A DNA stretch of 64,000 nt from Polymorphobacter fuscus (GCF_011927825.1 NZ_JAATJI010000001.1:1-64000); one strand, 5' to 3'. Positions 46,782 to 57,016 are shown, numbered from the stretch's first letter. Notes: a model not told the origin generated them from the letters alone. Made by a program: numbers and translations.

Positions 46782-47660
46782 ATGATCCTTCTTCTCGCCG
46801 CACTGCTTGCTGCAGCCGCCCCGCCGCTTGAACCCGACGCCATTGTCGCGGCCGCACCGCCAGCGGCGTGGCGGCCGATTGCGCCCGATAATCTCATGAT
46901 CATCGAAACCGCCGCCGGCACCATGGCGATGGAACTGGCCCCGGACTTCGCGCCGGCGCATGTCGCCGCCGTGCGCGCGCTGGTCGCGGCCGGGCGGTTC
47001 GATGGCGGGTCGATTACCCGGGTGCAGGACAATTATGTCGTGCAATGGGCGGCAAAGCCGGCGCCCGGCGCATCGGCGGTCGGCCAGCCGCCCGCCGATC
47101 GCCCCAAGCGAACCCGGCCGCAACCGTTGCCGGCCGAATTCGAACGACCGGCGAAGGGGCTGGCGATCACCCCGCTGGGTTTCCCGGACGCCTATGCCGA
47201 GGCCGGCTTTGCCGATGGCTGGCCAGTTGCGCAGGACCGCAAGGCCGGCACGGCCTGGCTCGCGCATTGCTACGGCACGGTCGGCGCCGGGCACGACATG
47301 CCGCCGGACAGCGGCGACGGTTCGGAACTCTATGCCGTCATCGGCCATGCACCGCGCCATCTCGACCGCAACATCGCCCTGGTCGGGCGGGTCGTGTCGG
47401 GGCTGGAACCGCACGCGGCCTTGAAGCGCGGCACCGAGGCGCTCGGCTTTTATGCGACGCCGGCCGAACAGACGCCGGTGATCCGCGCGCGGCTGGCCAG
47501 CGCCATGCCGGACGCGCCGCGCTTCGAGGTGATGCAGACGAGCAGCGACAGCTTTGCGGCCTACAAGACGGCGCGCGCCAACCGCAGCGGGTTTTTCGTC
47601 CGGCCGGCCGGCGCAGTCGATCTGTGCAATGTCCGGGTGCCGGTGCGGGTGGCGAAGTGA
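46782..47660 (+). CDS. Exported cyclophilin-type peptidyl-prolyl isomerase
   Basis: The 292-aa protein starts with a signal [15 protein letters not shown]. The cyclophilin-like barrel follows, with [41 protein letters not shown] and [16 protein letters not shown]. The usual GFxFHRVI and FMIQGGD blocks are altered, so catalysis may be weak. It probably folds periplasmic proteins. The stop overlaps the next start by GTGA. Confidence 0.8.
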   Translation: MILLLAALLAAAAPPLEPDAIVAAAPPAAWRPIAPDNLMIIETAAGTMAMELAPDFAPAHVAAVRALVAAGRFDGGSITRVQDNYVVQWAAKPAPGASAVGQPPADRPKRTRPQPLPAEFERPAKGLAITPLGFPDAYAEAGFADGWPVAQDRKAGTAWLAHCYGTVGAGHDMPPDSGDGSELYAVIGHAPRHLDRNIALVGRVVSGLEPHAALKRGTEALGFYATPAEQTPVIRARLASAMPDAPRFEVMQTSSDSFAAYKTARANRSGFFVRPAGAVDLCNVRVPVRVAK

Positions 47661-47956
47661 CACCGGTGATCAAGCTGTTGCGCGCCGATGAATGGTCGAC
47701 GTTGCAGGCAACGGGCGAATTCGCAGGGTCGGCCGACGATCTTCGCGATGGCTATATCCACATGTCGCCCCCCGAGCAGGTGGCCGGCACGGCGGCGAAA
47801 TGGTTTGCGGGCGAAGTCGGGGTGATGGCGGTGACCTTCAATGCGGATGTGTTGGCGGCCGATCTGCGTTGGGAACCGGCGCGCGGCGGCAGCTTGTTCC
47901 CGCATCTGTATCGGCCGTTGCGACTGGCAGAGGTGATGCACGCCGAACCGGTCTGA
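47657..47956 (+). CDS. DUF952 family protein
   Basis: The 99-aa protein starts at GTG 47657, overlapping the isomerase stop by GTGA. IKLLRADEWSTLQATGEFAG, DGYIHMSPPEQVAGTAAKWF and LFPHLYRPLRLAEV are the family blocks. The fold is related to phosphotransferase/ADP-ribose-type enzymes, but the function is not known. The frame extends far upstream inside the isomerase gene; that part is a shadow. Confidence 0.83.
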   Translation: MTPVIKLLRADEWSTLQATGEFAGSADDLRDGYIHMSPPEQVAGTAAKWFAGEVGVMAVTFNADVLAADLRWEPARGGSLFPHLYRPLRLAEVMHAEPV

Positions 47957-48020
47957 GCGCACGGAAAATCGTTCATATTGTCTTCAGCGTCCATCGTTAC
48001 AGGGACGCGGACTGACAATC

Positions 48021-49505
48021 ATGGGTCCCAGGATGCGCTCAAGAACCAAGCTCGCCGCCGGTCTCGGTATCGGTGCGATCGCCGGCATCGGACTCGCCGT
48101 CGGCGTATCGGGCCAGATGCCCGGCCAGGCCATTCCCGGCGGTGTGCCGCCCGTGGACACGACCCCGGTGGTGCGCAACGTCCCCGATGGCCAGGCGCAG
48201 GTGACGCTCTCGTTCGCCCCGATCGTCAAGTCGGCGGCGCCGGCGGTGGTCAACATCTACACGGCGACGGTGGACCGCAGCCGATCGGCGAACATGGACG
48301 CGTTCATGCAGCAGTTCTTCGGTGGTTCGGCGCCGGCGCGGCCGCGGGTCCAGCAGTCGTTGGGATCGGGTGTCATCGTCGGCGCCGACGGGCTGATCGT
48401 CACCAACAATCATGTCGTCAAGGGTGCCGACCAGATCCTGGTCGCGTTGTCAGACCGCCGCGAATATCCGGCCAAGCTGGTGTTTTCGGACGCGCGGCTC
48501 GATCTTGCGCTGCTCAAGGTCGACACCAAGGGCACGCCGCTGCCGGTGATCCGCATGGGCGACAGCAACCAGGCCGAAGTCGGCGACGTGACGATTGCCA
48601 TCGGCAACCCCTTTGGCGTCGGCCAGACCGTGACGACCGGCATTGTTTCCGCCATCGCCCGCACCGGCGTCGGCATTTCGGACTGGCAGTTCTTCATCCA
48701 GACCGACGCTGCAATCAATCCGGGCAATTCGGGCGGCGCGCTGCTCGATGGTCAGGGGCGGCTGCTCGGCATCAATACGGCGATCTATTCGCAAGGCGGC
48801 GGGTCGAACGGCATCGGCTTTGCGATTCCATCGCGGATGGTGCGGGTGTTCCTGTCGGCGGCACAGAGCGGCAAGCTGGTCAGCGGCTGGATCGGTGTCG
48901 AAGGCGAGCCGCTGACGGCCGAGAGCGCGCGGCTGGCGGGGATGGATCGCCCCGGCGGCCTGCTCGTCACCGGCGTTGTTCCGGGCAGCCCGGGGGCGCG
49001 GGCGGGAATCCGGATCGGCGACGTGCTGCGCAGCGTCAACGGCAAGGATGTCGCCGACGGCGGCCAGCTGCGCTATTCGCTCGCCACCGAAGGCGTCGGG
49101 CGGTCGCTCGATGTCGTGTTGCTGCGCGAAGGGCGGGAGCAGCGGGCGTCGGTGACGGTGGCGGCACCGCCGGAAACACCGGCGCGCCAACTGACACCGA
49201 TCACCGGCCAATCGATCCTGACCGGCGTGACCGTCGCCAATCTGTCACCCGCCTATGCCCAGGAACTGGGCGCCGGTCTGCCCGAACAAGGGGTGGTGGT
49301 CGTGCAGATGGTCGGCAATGCGCCGGCGGCACAGATCGGCATCCGGCCGGGAGACATCATCGAAGCCGTTGGTGGCCAGCCGGTGAAGACGGTGGCGGAT
49401 GTCGCGGCGCAGGCGTCGCGCGGCGCGGTGGTCGTGCGGTGGAGCCGTGACGGCAACAGCAGAGAATGCGGCGTGGTGAACGGGCGACTCGCCTGCCGGC
49501 CATAA
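48021..49505 (+). CDS. Do-type periplasmic serine protease (DegP/DegQ family)
   Basis: The 494-aa protein has an N-terminal signal or anchor (TKLAAGLGIGAIAGIGLAVG) and a trypsin-like domain with His131 in VTNNHVV, Asp161 in ARLDLALL and Ser237 in NPGNSGGALL. Two PDZ domains follow: one with VPGSPGARAGIRIGDVLRSV, another with NAPAAQIGIRPGDIIEAVGG. This layout is that of DegP/DegQ, which degrade misfolded envelope proteins. Starts at 48021 or 48033 are both possible. Confidence 0.93.
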   Translation: MGPRMRSRTKLAAGLGIGAIAGIGLAVGVSGQMPGQAIPGGVPPVDTTPVVRNVPDGQAQVTLSFAPIVKSAAPAVVNIYTATVDRSRSANMDAFMQQFFGGSAPARPRVQQSLGSGVIVGADGLIVTNNHVVKGADQILVALSDRREYPAKLVFSDARLDLALLKVDTKGTPLPVIRMGDSNQAEVGDVTIAIGNPFGVGQTVTTGIVSAIARTGVGISDWQFFIQTDAAINPGNSGGALLDGQGRLLGINTAIYSQGGGSNGIGFAIPSRMVRVFLSAAQSGKLVSGWIGVEGEPLTAESARLAGMDRPGGLLVTGVVPGSPGARAGIRIGDVLRSVNGKDVADGGQLRYSLATEGVGRSLDVVLLREGREQRASVTVAAPPETPARQLTPITGQSILTGVTVANLSPAYAQELGAGLPEQGVVVVQMVGNAPAAQIGIRPGDIIEAVGGQPVKTVADVAAQASRGAVVVRWSRDGNSRECGVVNGRLACRP

Positions 49506-49550
49506 GGCCAGGCCATTGCGGCGCAGGCGGGAGGGCGCCATATCACGTGG

Positions 49551-50147
49551 ATGTCGTCCCCCGCCCTTGATGCATTGACCCAGGCGCTCGCCAGGCTTCC
49601 GGGGCTGGGGCCGCGGTCGGCGCGGCGAGCGGTGTTGCACCTTATCAAGAAGCGCGAGACGGCGCTGGCGCCCCTGATCGCGGCGCTGCAGGCAGTGGCG
49701 CGCGACCTGGTGACGTGCGGCATTTGCGGCAATATCGATACCGCCGACCCCTGCGCCGTGTGCACCGACCCGCGCCGTGACCCCGCAAGCCTGTGCGTCG
49801 TGGAGGAAGTGGCGGATCTTTGGGCGCTCGACCGGGCGCGGCTGTTCGGCGGACGCTATCATGTCCTCGGCGGGCGGCTGTCGGCGCTCGATGGCGTGCG
49901 GCCGGAGGATCTGGCGATCGCCCAGCTGGTCGCCCGGGTTGCCGACGGCGGCATCGGCGAAGTCGTCTTGGCGATGAACGCGACCCTGGAGGGCCAGACG
50001 ACGATGCATTATGTGGCGGAGCAGCTGGCACCGCTGGGGGTGCGGGTGATGCAGCTGGCGCATGGCCTGCCGGTGGGCGGCGAGCTCGACTATCTCGATG
50101 AGGGCACGTTGGCGCTGGCGTTGCGGGCGCGGCGACTGGTCGAATAG
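49551..50147 (+). CDS. recR: RecR, recombination mediator
   Basis: The 198-aa protein has the helix-hairpin-helix [20 protein letters not shown], a zinc finger with Cys in [14 protein letters not shown] and AVCTD, and a Toprim domain ([16 protein letters not shown], then [14 protein letters not shown]). RecR with RecF/RecO loads RecA onto single-stranded DNA. Normal length. def follows 42 bp later. Confidence 0.96.
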   Translation: MSSPALDALTQALARLPGLGPRSARRAVLHLIKKRETALAPLIAALQAVARDLVTCGICGNIDTADPCAVCTDPRRDPASLCVVEEVADLWALDRARLFGGRYHVLGGRLSALDGVRPEDLAIAQLVARVADGGIGEVVLAMNATLEGQTTMHYVAEQLAPLGVRVMQLAHGLPVGGELDYLDEGTLALALRARRLVE

Positions 50148-50189
50148 GGGTTTCTTGATTTTCGGGTCCGCCGACCCTAATTCGGCATC

Positions 50190-50756
50190 ATGGCCATTCT
50201 CGACATCATCGAAACCCCCGATCCGCGGTTGCGCGTCATTTCCAAGCCGGTCGAGACCGTAACAGACACGCATCGCGCGCTGATCGCTGACATGTTCGAG
50301 ACGATGTACGACGCGCCCGGCATCGGCCTCGCGGCAGTCCAGGTCGGCGTTGCCGAGCGGATCCTCGTCATCGACCTGCAGCGACCCAAGGATCCCGACG
50401 CACCCGAGCCGACCAGCGACGCCGAGGCCAAGAAGATCGAATATGTTCGCGATCCAAAGGTCTTCATCAATCCGGTGATCGTCTGGGAATCGGACGAGAT
50501 GACGATCTATAACGAAGGCTGTCTGTCGGTTCCGGAGCTGTATGGCGATGTCGATCGCCCGGCGCGTGTCCGTGCCACCTGGCTCGACGAGACTGGCCAG
50601 GCCCATGAGCAGGAAATCGACGGCCTGCTGGCAACGTGCCTGCAGCATGAAATGGACCATCTCGATGGGATCTTGTTCATCGACCATCTGTCGAAGCTGA
50701 AGCGCGACATGCTTTTGAAAAAGCTCGAGAAGCTGCGCCGCGCCAAAGCCGCGTAA
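50190..50756 (+). CDS. def: Peptide deformylase
   Basis: The 188-aa protein has all three deformylase motifs: [10 protein letters not shown] (motif 1), EGCLSVPE (motif 2) and QHEMDHLDG (motif 3, H-E-x-x-D/H metal site). It removes the formyl group from new proteins. It converges with the metal-efflux operon, 21 bp from its end. Confidence 0.96.
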   Translation: MAILDIIETPDPRLRVISKPVETVTDTHRALIADMFETMYDAPGIGLAAVQVGVAERILVIDLQRPKDPDAPEPTSDAEAKKIEYVRDPKVFINPVIVWESDEMTIYNEGCLSVPELYGDVDRPARVRATWLDETGQAHEQEIDGLLATCLQHEMDHLDGILFIDHLSKLKRDMLLKKLEKLRRAKAA

Positions 50757-50777
50757 TCCTTCGGCCGCGCCGCCGGC

Positions 50778-52007
50778 CTATTCCGGCTTTGCCCAGATCA
50801 AATGGGCGTCGATCCTTAGCTTGAGGATTGCGCGAACCGCCGCGGCGCGGGCGGTGAGCTCGGCGCGGTTGGCCTCCAGCGACTGGCGTTCGGCGTAGAG
50901 CAGGGTGGCAAGGTCGGTGGCGCCGAGCTTGCGGCCTTTGCGCAGGCGTTCGAGGGCGCTGCGGTTGCTGCTGGCGGCGGCGGCCGCGGCTTGCCACGCC
51001 GTTATGCCGGCGTTGGCGGTGGCGAGGTCCATGTTGGCGGTGGCCTGGATGTCGCGGCGGGTGGCGGCCAGTTTGGCTTCGGCCGCTGTCCGCTCTGCCA
51101 CGGCCTGATCGCCCAATGCGCGGCGGTAGCTGCCGCCGAGCGGCATTGACGCGACGACGCCGATGCCCTGTTCGGCGCCGCTGCGCTCGCTGAAGGCGCG
51201 CACGCCGATGGAAGGGTCGGCAAACCGGTCTCGGCGCGTCCGTTCGGCGACGACTCCGAGGCGGAGTGCCTCGATTTCGGCCGCGCGGATTTCATGGCTG
51301 CGGGCCAGCACCAGGTCGCGCCACGGTGCCAGGCCCTCGGCGGGCAAGGCCGGTGCGGCGATCTCGGGGATGCCGTCGGGCAGCGGCAGCGACGGAAATT
51401 GCGCCGCCAGGCTGGCCCGGGCGGCAGTGGCGCGGCCCCGTGACGCGACTTCGAGCGCATGGGCGTTGTCGCGGGCAGCGCGCGCCTGATCGGCATCGAG
51501 CGGCGCCGCGTCGCGCAAGCTCACCTGGCGGTCGACTGCGGCGAGGGCGGCGCCGAACGACAGCGTCGCCGCGGCGTCGATGCGCGCATCGGCTTCGGCC
51601 AGCAGCCAGTCGTACCAGAGCGTTGCGAGCTGCAGCGCCGCCTGGTGCCGGGCATCTTCGAGAAGGTTCTGCGCGACCTCCACGCCAAGTGCACCGGCCT
51701 TGCGATCGAGCGCGGCCTTGCCGGGCAGCCGAACGCCATGGCTGAGGGTGGTGTCGAACTCGTCATAGCCGCCTTCGCGGTCGACGGTGCGGCGGATATA
51801 GGTTCCGGTGACCGTGAATTCATGGGCGCCGACGCCCAGCGCGCGTGCCTGCGCCTTTGCCGCCTGCAACCGGGCTGCGGCTTCGGTCACGACGGGGGCA
51901 TCGTCGAGCGCCGCGTCGACGAGTGCGATCGGCAGCGGGCCGGTATCGGGTGCGGCGATCGCAGCGGTGCTCAGCAGGAGCAGTGCGGCGGCAACAATGC
52001 GGATCAT
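50778..52007 (-). CDS. Outer-membrane efflux protein (TolC/CzcC family)
   Basis: Predicted 409 aa from ATG 52007, whose ATGA overlaps the pump stop; the frame extends to 52376 inside the pump gene. A signal peptide MIRIVAAALLLLSTAAIAAP leads to long Ala-rich coiled-coil helices with the internal repeat of OEP proteins. SRSHEIRAAEIEALRLGVV-like repeats (about 210-240) occur in both halves. It forms the outer-membrane channel of the tripartite metal pump encoded upstream. Confidence 0.85.
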   Translation of the reverse strand: MIRIVAAALLLLSTAAIAAPDTGPLPIALVDAALDDAPVVTEAAARLQAAKAQARALGVGAHEFTVTGTYIRRTVDREGGYDEFDTTLSHGVRLPGKAALDRKAGALGVEVAQNLLEDARHQAALQLATLWYDWLLAEADARIDAAATLSFGAALAAVDRQVSLRDAAPLDADQARAARDNAHALEVASRGRATAARASLAAQFPSLPLPDGIPEIAAPALPAEGLAPWRDLVLARSHEIRAAEIEALRLGVVAERTRRDRFADPSIGVRAFSERSGAEQGIGVVASMPLGGSYRRALGDQAVAERTAAEAKLAATRRDIQATANMDLATANAGITAWQAAAAAASSNRSALERLRKGRKLGATDLATLLYAERQSLEANRAELTARAAAVRAILKLRIDAHLIWAKPE

Positions 52008-55000
52008 GCGACGACCTCCCGGGGCGTGCGCGGTTCGCCATAGCGTTCGTACAGCAGCGGCAGCAGCACCAGCGTCAGCAACGTCGAAGTGATGAGGCCG
52101 CCGATGACGACGATGGCCAGCGGCTGCTGGATTTCGCTGCCGGGGCCGGTGGCGAACAGCAGTGGCACCAGCCCGAAGGCGGTGATGCTGGCGGTCATCA
52201 GCACCGGCCGCAACCGCCGCGCCGCGCCCTGGCGGACGGCCTGGTCGAGCGACAGTCCGTCGACGCGCAGCTCGCGGAAGTGCGAAACGAGGACGAGGCC
52301 GTTGAGGACGGCGATGCCGAGCAAAGCAATGAAGCCGACAGAGGCGGGCACCGACAGATAGGCACCGGCGATCCACAGCGCGACGATGCCGCCGACCATG
52401 GCGAAGGGAATGTTGGCGAGGATGAGCAGCGCCGCACGCAGCGAGCGCAGCGTCATCAGCAGCACGCCGAAGATGAGCAGCAGCGCGATCGGCACGACGA
52501 TGCCGAGCCGGGCGGCGGCGCGCTGCTGGTTTTCGAACTGGCCGCCCCAGACAAGGCTGTAGCCGCGCGGCAGCGGGACATTGGCGGCGACGGCGGCCTG
52601 GGCATCCTCGACATAGCCGACGAGGTCCCGGCCGGAAACGAACGCCTGGACCAGCGCGAAGCGGGCGCCGTTTTCATGCTCGATCTTGACCGGGCCATCG
52701 ACGCGGGTGACGCGGGCGATGTCGCTGATCCGCGCCATCTGCCCGTCGGCGGTGCGCAGCGGCAGGTCGGCAAAGGCGGCGGCGTCGTTGCGAACGCTGT
52801 CGTCGCCGCGAATGAGAATGGGGACGCGGCGGCCCTGCTGCGCGACAACGCCGGCGCGCATGCCTTCGACCTGCATGCGCAGCGCATCTTCAAAGGCATC
52901 GGTCGACAGGCCGGCGCGGCCGGCGGCCAGCCGGTCGATGTCGAGCTGCAGATAGGCGACGCGGTCGTTGGCCAGCGTCATCACGTCGGTGGCACCGGGG
53001 ATGTTGCGCAGCGTCGTTTCGACGTCGCCGGCCAGCCGGTTGACGGTGGCGAGATCGGGACCGAAGATCTTCACCGCCAGGTCGCCGCGGCTGCCGGTGA
53101 GCATTTCGGCGACGCGCATCTCGATCGGCTGGGTGAATGACGGCGTGACGCCGGGCAGGCCGGCCATCACCTTGCGGATCTCGCCGGTTACCCAGGCCTT
53201 GTCGGGCCGGCGCCATTCGGCGCGGGGCTTGAGCGTCATGAAGCCATCGGTTTCGTTGAGCCCCATCGGATCGAGGCCGATCTCGTCCGACCCGGTGCGC
53301 GAGACGAAGCCGGTGACTTCGGGCACTTGCGCCAGCACGGCACGCTGCACGGCGAGATCGACGGCGAGGCTGCGATCGAGCCCGATCGACGGCAGCTTCG
53401 TCGCCTGCATGATGATCGAGCCCTCGTCCATCACCGGCATGAAGGTCTTGCCGACGGCGCCATAGGTGACCACGGCCAGCGCCAGCGAGGCGGCGGCGAC
53501 GCCATAGACGATGGCGCGGTTGCGGAAGGCGGCGTCGAGCAGCCGGGCGTAGAGCGGCGAAAGCTTGCGCATGATCCACGGGTCGCCGTGGTGCCCGCGC
53601 TTCAGCCCCAAGGCGGCGAGCACCGGCACCAGCGTGAGCGCCAGCAGCAGCGAGGCGCCGAGCGCGAAGACGATGGTGAGGGCGACGGGGGCGAACAGCT
53701 TGCCTTCCAGCCCCTGCAGCGACAGCAGCGGCATGAACACCAGCGCGATGATGACGATGCCGGCGGTCACCGGGACGATGACTTCGCCGGTGGCTTCCAG
53801 CACCTGGCTGCCGGCGCTTTCGCCTGCGGTGGCGGGATGGCTGAGGCGTTCGACGGCGTTTTCGATGACGACGACGGCGCCATCGACCAGCATGCCGATG
53901 GCAATGGCGAGGCCGCCCAGGCTCATCAGATTGGCGGTCAGGCCGAAGCCGCGCATCAGGATGAAGGTGATCAGCGCCGCCATCGGCAAGGTGACGGCGA
54001 CGATCAGCGCGGCGCGGATGTTGCCGAGGAAGATGAACAGCAGGATGACGACGAGCACCGTCGCTTCGAGCAGCGCATGTTCGACCGTGCCGACGGCGTG
54101 TTCGATGAGGTCGGCGCGGTCGTAGAAGATCGTGATGCTCGTGCCGGGGGGCAGCGCCGGTTTGAGTTCGTCGAGCTTGGTGCGTACCGCGGCGACGACC
54201 TTCGAGGCATCGGCGCCGCGCATGGAGATGACGATGCCTTCGACCGCCTCGCCCTTGCCGTCCCGGGTGACGGCGCCATAGCGAGTGAGGCTGCCCATCG
54301 ACACCTGCGCGACATCACCCAGTCGCACGACGCCGCCGGGGCGGGTGGCGACGACCTGGGCCTTCAGATCGTCGACGGTCTGCACTGCGCCGACGACGCG
54401 GACGATCAGTGCTTCCTCGCCTTCGGCCAGACGGCCGGCACCATCGTTGCGGTTGCCGGCCATGATGGCGGTGCGCAGCTCGGCGACCGTCAGCCCGGCC
54501 GACGCCAACGCGATGGGGTCGGGGCGGACATCGAAGGCGACGGCATGGCCGCCGAGCGAGTTGACATCGGCGACGCCGGCAAGGGTGCGCAGTGCCGGAC
54601 GGATCGTCCAGTCGAGCAGGGTGCGCTTGGCAGCGAGATCGAGCGGGCCTTCGATGGTGAACATCAGCACGTCGGACAGCGGCGTGGAGACGGGCGCGAG
54701 CCCGCCTTCGACCAGCGCCGGCATCTGGTCGCGCACGCCGGCGAGGCGCTCGGCAGCCTGCTGGCGGGCCCAGTAGATGTCGGTGCCGTCCTTGAAATCG
54801 ATGGTGATGTCGGCGACGGCATATTTGGCGACCGAGCGCAGCATGACCTTGTTCGGGATGCCGAGCATTTCGGTTTCGATGGGGGTGATGACGCGGGTTT
54901 CCACCTCTTCCGGAGTCATGCCCGGCGCCTTCAGGATGATCTTGACCTGGGTGGGGGCGATGTCCGGAAAGGCATCGATTGGCAGGGTGGCGAAGGCCCA

Positions 55001-55084
55001 GAAGCCGAGGCCGGCGACGAGCACCGCCATGCCGATGACCAGCAGGCGCGCGCCAAGCGCGGCAGAGACGAGACGGTGCAGCAT
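52004..55084 (-). CDS. Heavy-metal efflux RND pump (CzcA-like)
   Basis: The 1026-aa protein has 12 membrane helices and two large periplasmic loops. The first helix is followed by LPIDAFPDIAPTQVKI, a hallmark of metal RND pumps. The fourth helix reads AIAIGMLVDGAVVVIENAVERL: Asp and Glu are present, but the first acidic residue of CzcA (LDFGLIVDG) is Ala. That places it outside the Co/Zn/Cd CzcA type and nearer to groups with AIAIG in this position, so the metal is uncertain. It starts 4 bp after the adaptor gene and overlaps the channel gene by ATGA. Confidence 0.9.
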   Translation of the reverse strand: MLHRLVSAALGARLLVIGMAVLVAGLGFWAFATLPIDAFPDIAPTQVKIILKAPGMTPEEVETRVITPIETEMLGIPNKVMLRSVAKYAVADITIDFKDGTDIYWARQQAAERLAGVRDQMPALVEGGLAPVSTPLSDVLMFTIEGPLDLAAKRTLLDWTIRPALRTLAGVADVNSLGGHAVAFDVRPDPIALASAGLTVAELRTAIMAGNRNDGAGRLAEGEEALIVRVVGAVQTVDDLKAQVVATRPGGVVRLGDVAQVSMGSLTRYGAVTRDGKGEAVEGIVISMRGADASKVVAAVRTKLDELKPALPPGTSITIFYDRADLIEHAVGTVEHALLEATVLVVILLFIFLGNIRAALIVAVTLPMAALITFILMRGFGLTANLMSLGGLAIAIGMLVDGAVVVIENAVERLSHPATAGESAGSQVLEATGEVIVPVTAGIVIIALVFMPLLSLQGLEGKLFAPVALTIVFALGASLLLALTLVPVLAALGLKRGHHGDPWIMRKLSPLYARLLDAAFRNRAIVYGVAAASLALAVVTYGAVGKTFMPVMDEGSIIMQATKLPSIGLDRSLAVDLAVQRAVLAQVPEVTGFVSRTGSDEIGLDPMGLNETDGFMTLKPRAEWRRPDKAWVTGEIRKVMAGLPGVTPSFTQPIEMRVAEMLTGSRGDLAVKIFGPDLATVNRLAGDVETTLRNIPGATDVMTLANDRVAYLQLDIDRLAAGRAGLSTDAFEDALRMQVEGMRAGVVAQQGRRVPILIRGDDSVRNDAAAFADLPLRTADGQMARISDIARVTRVDGPVKIEHENGARFALVQAFVSGRDLVGYVEDAQAAVAANVPLPRGYSLVWGGQFENQQRAAARLGIVVPIALLLIFGVLLMTLRSLRAALLILANIPFAMVGGIVALWIAGAYLSVPASVGFIALLGIAVLNGLVLVSHFRELRVDGLSLDQAVRQGAARRLRPVLMTASITAFGLVPLLFATGPGSEIQQPLAIVVIGGLITSTLLTLVLLPLLYERYGEPRTPREVVA

Positions 55085-55088
55085 GGCG

Positions 55089-56144
55089 TCAGTTCCCCGC
55101 CGGCGCGGCGAGGCCCATGGCCTTGAGTTCGCTGACGCCTGAAGTCACGACGCGCGCGCCGGCCGGCAGTCCGGTGACGACGGCACTGGTGCCGCCGGCG
55201 GATACCAGCGTCACCGGGCGGATCGCGAAGCCGTTGGCGGCTTGCGTGAACACGATGGTCCGCCCGCCGATACGGGCAATGGCGCTGGCCGGGATGGTGA
55301 CGGCGCCGGCAACTGCCGGGCCGAACAGCGCGACGCTGATGCTGCGCCCGGTGACCAGCCCCGGTGCCGCGGGCACGCTGGCCTTGAGCAGCGCCGACCG
55401 CGTCTGCGGATCGATGGTGACACCCACCGAGGTGACGGTGCCGGTGACGCCGCCGGCCAGGCCGATGCGATCCCCGACCCGGACCTGGCCGACCAGCCGT
55501 TCGGGCAGTTGCGCCTCCACCGCATAGCGGCGGGCGGCGTCGATGATGAACGGCGCCGCCATGCCGTCGATGGCGCTGCCGATCTGGACGGTGGTGCTGC
55601 TGACCCGGCCGGCGATGGGCGCGCGCAGCACATAGAGGCCGGTGGCCGGATCGGCGTTGGCGAGCCCCAGCAGACGGCTGCGCGACGACACATCGGCGTC
55701 GGCTTCCTTCAGCGCGGCGCGTGCTTCCTCGGCGCGGGCGCCGGCGGCGATGCCTTCGCGAACCAATTGATCGGTCCGGGCCGCAGCGGATTTTGCCACG
55801 CCGCCACGGGCGCGGGCGCGGGTCAGCTCGGCCCCCATTTCGAGGACTTCGCGGCTGAACACCGATGCCAGCGCCTCGCCCTTGCGCACGGCTTGGCCCG
55901 AGACTGCGAAACTCTGGCGGATGACACCGGGAAAGGGGGCCGAAACGGCGACGCGTGCGCCGGGCGGCGGCGCGATTGTCGCCGGCAACGTCGCGATCGG
56001 CGCCGCGCCGGCGGGCTGGACGACGATGGTGCGGATGCCGAGCTGGCGCTGCTGCGCCGCGCTGACGGTCAGCACCGGGGCGGCGACAGCGGCAGCGGCG
56101 GGAACAAGTGCCAAGGCGAGGAAAAGATAGGCGGAAACTGTCAT
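55089..56144 (-). CDS. Membrane fusion protein of the metal pump (CzcB-like)
   Basis: The 351-aa protein has a signal MTVSAYLFLALALVPAAAAV and the HlyD-type lipoyl halves SAPFPGVIRQSFAVSGQAVRKG and VLRAPIAGRVSSTTVQIG around an alpha-hairpin. It bridges pump and channel in the periplasm. No His-rich metal-binding extension is visible. It is the first pump gene and follows the cytochrome gene by about 66 bp. Confidence 0.88.
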   Translation of the reverse strand: MTVSAYLFLALALVPAAAAVAAPVLTVSAAQQRQLGIRTIVVQPAGAAPIATLPATIAPPPGARVAVSAPFPGVIRQSFAVSGQAVRKGEALASVFSREVLEMGAELTRARARGGVAKSAAARTDQLVREGIAAGARAEEARAALKEADADVSSRSRLLGLANADPATGLYVLRAPIAGRVSSTTVQIGSAIDGMAAPFIIDAARRYAVEAQLPERLVGQVRVGDRIGLAGGVTGTVTSVGVTIDPQTRSALLKASVPAAPGLVTGRSISVALFGPAVAGAVTIPASAIARIGGRTIVFTQAANGFAIRPVTLVSAGGTSAVVTGLPAGARVVTSGVSELKAMGLAAPAGN

Positions 56145-56210
56145 GTCATCTCATCGATAGCGGACGCTTTGGAAAAGGATAGCCGCAGCCGGGCCGGGCG
56201 ATCGTGTCGG

Positions 56211-56942
56211 TCAGTCGTGGTCGGCGTCTTCGGTTTCGCCCGCTTCGGCGTGGCTGCCCGGAACGAAGGCGCCGCTGTCGACCTGCTGCACCGCATAGGC
56301 GCCGGCGATGATGGCCAGGGCGGCGGCGGGCGCTGCCAGGCCTGCGGCCGGTGCTGCATCCACGGCGCCGGGATGGCGGGCCCGCGGCTTGACCCCGGTC
56401 ACCATGGCGCGGACCAGATTTTCGCGCGACAGCACCGACATGACGACCACTGCGGCGACATGCAGGCCGACGAGCGCCAGCAGGCCGCCGGCAAGCCCTT
56501 CATGCAGATCCTCGCTGCCGGTACCGCCGATCAGGCTCGCGCCGCTCCAGACGACCGCGGTGACGGTGGCAAGCAGCACGAGCGTGGCGAGGCCACCGAG
56601 GGGATTGTGGCCGAGCGACGGTTCGACCCGGCCATGCAGCAGCCCTGCCACATGGTCGCCGACCGCGCCGGGGCGGATGAAATTCCTGAACCGCGCATGC
56701 TGGCCGCCGATGAAGCCCCAGATCATGCGAAAGCCGATGAGGATCGCGGCGACCCAGCCGGCGGCCACATGCCATGGCGCCAGGCCCGTGCCTTCCTCGG
56801 CCGAAACAAAGGCGAGCAGGACGGTTGCGGCGAGCAACCAGTGGAACAGCCGCGTCGGCAGGTCCCAGACCTTGACGGCGGCGTTGGCGTGACCCTTTCG
56901 GCCGGGGGCCGTCGGGGTGATCGGGAGTGCGATGTCGGGCAT
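56211..56942 (-). CDS. Cytochrome b561 family protein
   Basis: The 243-aa protein starts with KVWDLPTRLFHWLLAATVLL, the typical Ni/Fe-hydrogenase-type b561 entry with a haem-ligand His. WHVAAGWVAAILIGFRMIWGF, GHNPLGGLATLVLLATV and LHEGLAGGLLALVGLHVAAV supply further membrane helices and His ligands. It carries electrons in the membrane. An 18-bp direct-repeat site lies 50 bp before its start. Such cytochromes occur next to RND metal pumps, so it may be part of the same stress response. Confidence 0.88.
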   Translation of the reverse strand: MPDIALPITPTAPGRKGHANAAVKVWDLPTRLFHWLLAATVLLAFVSAEEGTGLAPWHVAAGWVAAILIGFRMIWGFIGGQHARFRNFIRPGAVGDHVAGLLHGRVEPSLGHNPLGGLATLVLLATVTAVVWSGASLIGGTGSEDLHEGLAGGLLALVGLHVAAVVVMSVLSRENLVRAMVTGVKPRARHPGAVDAAPAAGLAAPAAALAIIAGAYAVQQVDSGAFVPGSHAEAGETEDADHD

Positions 56943-56991
56943 TGGGGGTCTCCTTCGACCGATCCGGTGCTGCCCTTGATAGCGGCAGGTC

Positions 56992-57009
56992 CTGACAGCG
57001 CGCTGACGG
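56992..57009 (-). promoter_or_regulatory. Candidate response-regulator binding site upstream of the cytochrome/pump operon
   Basis: The plus strand reads CTGACAGCGCGCTGACGG: two CTGAC half-sites exactly 11 bases apart. OmpR-family regulators bind such tandem repeats with one helical turn spacing. It lies 50 bp before the cytochrome start. A near-identical site (15 of 18 bases the same) lies 46 bp before the response-regulator gene (59028-59045). Two matching sites at equivalent positions support a real operator; binding itself is inferred. Confidence 0.5.
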
Positions 57010-57016
57010 TGGCGGC

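Noticed and set aside
45306..47663. Minus-strand reading frame of 785 codons
   Set aside because: It spans several intact plus-strand genes (DUF3089, ruvX, msrB, isomerase). No domain is recognisable; it is an antisense shadow.
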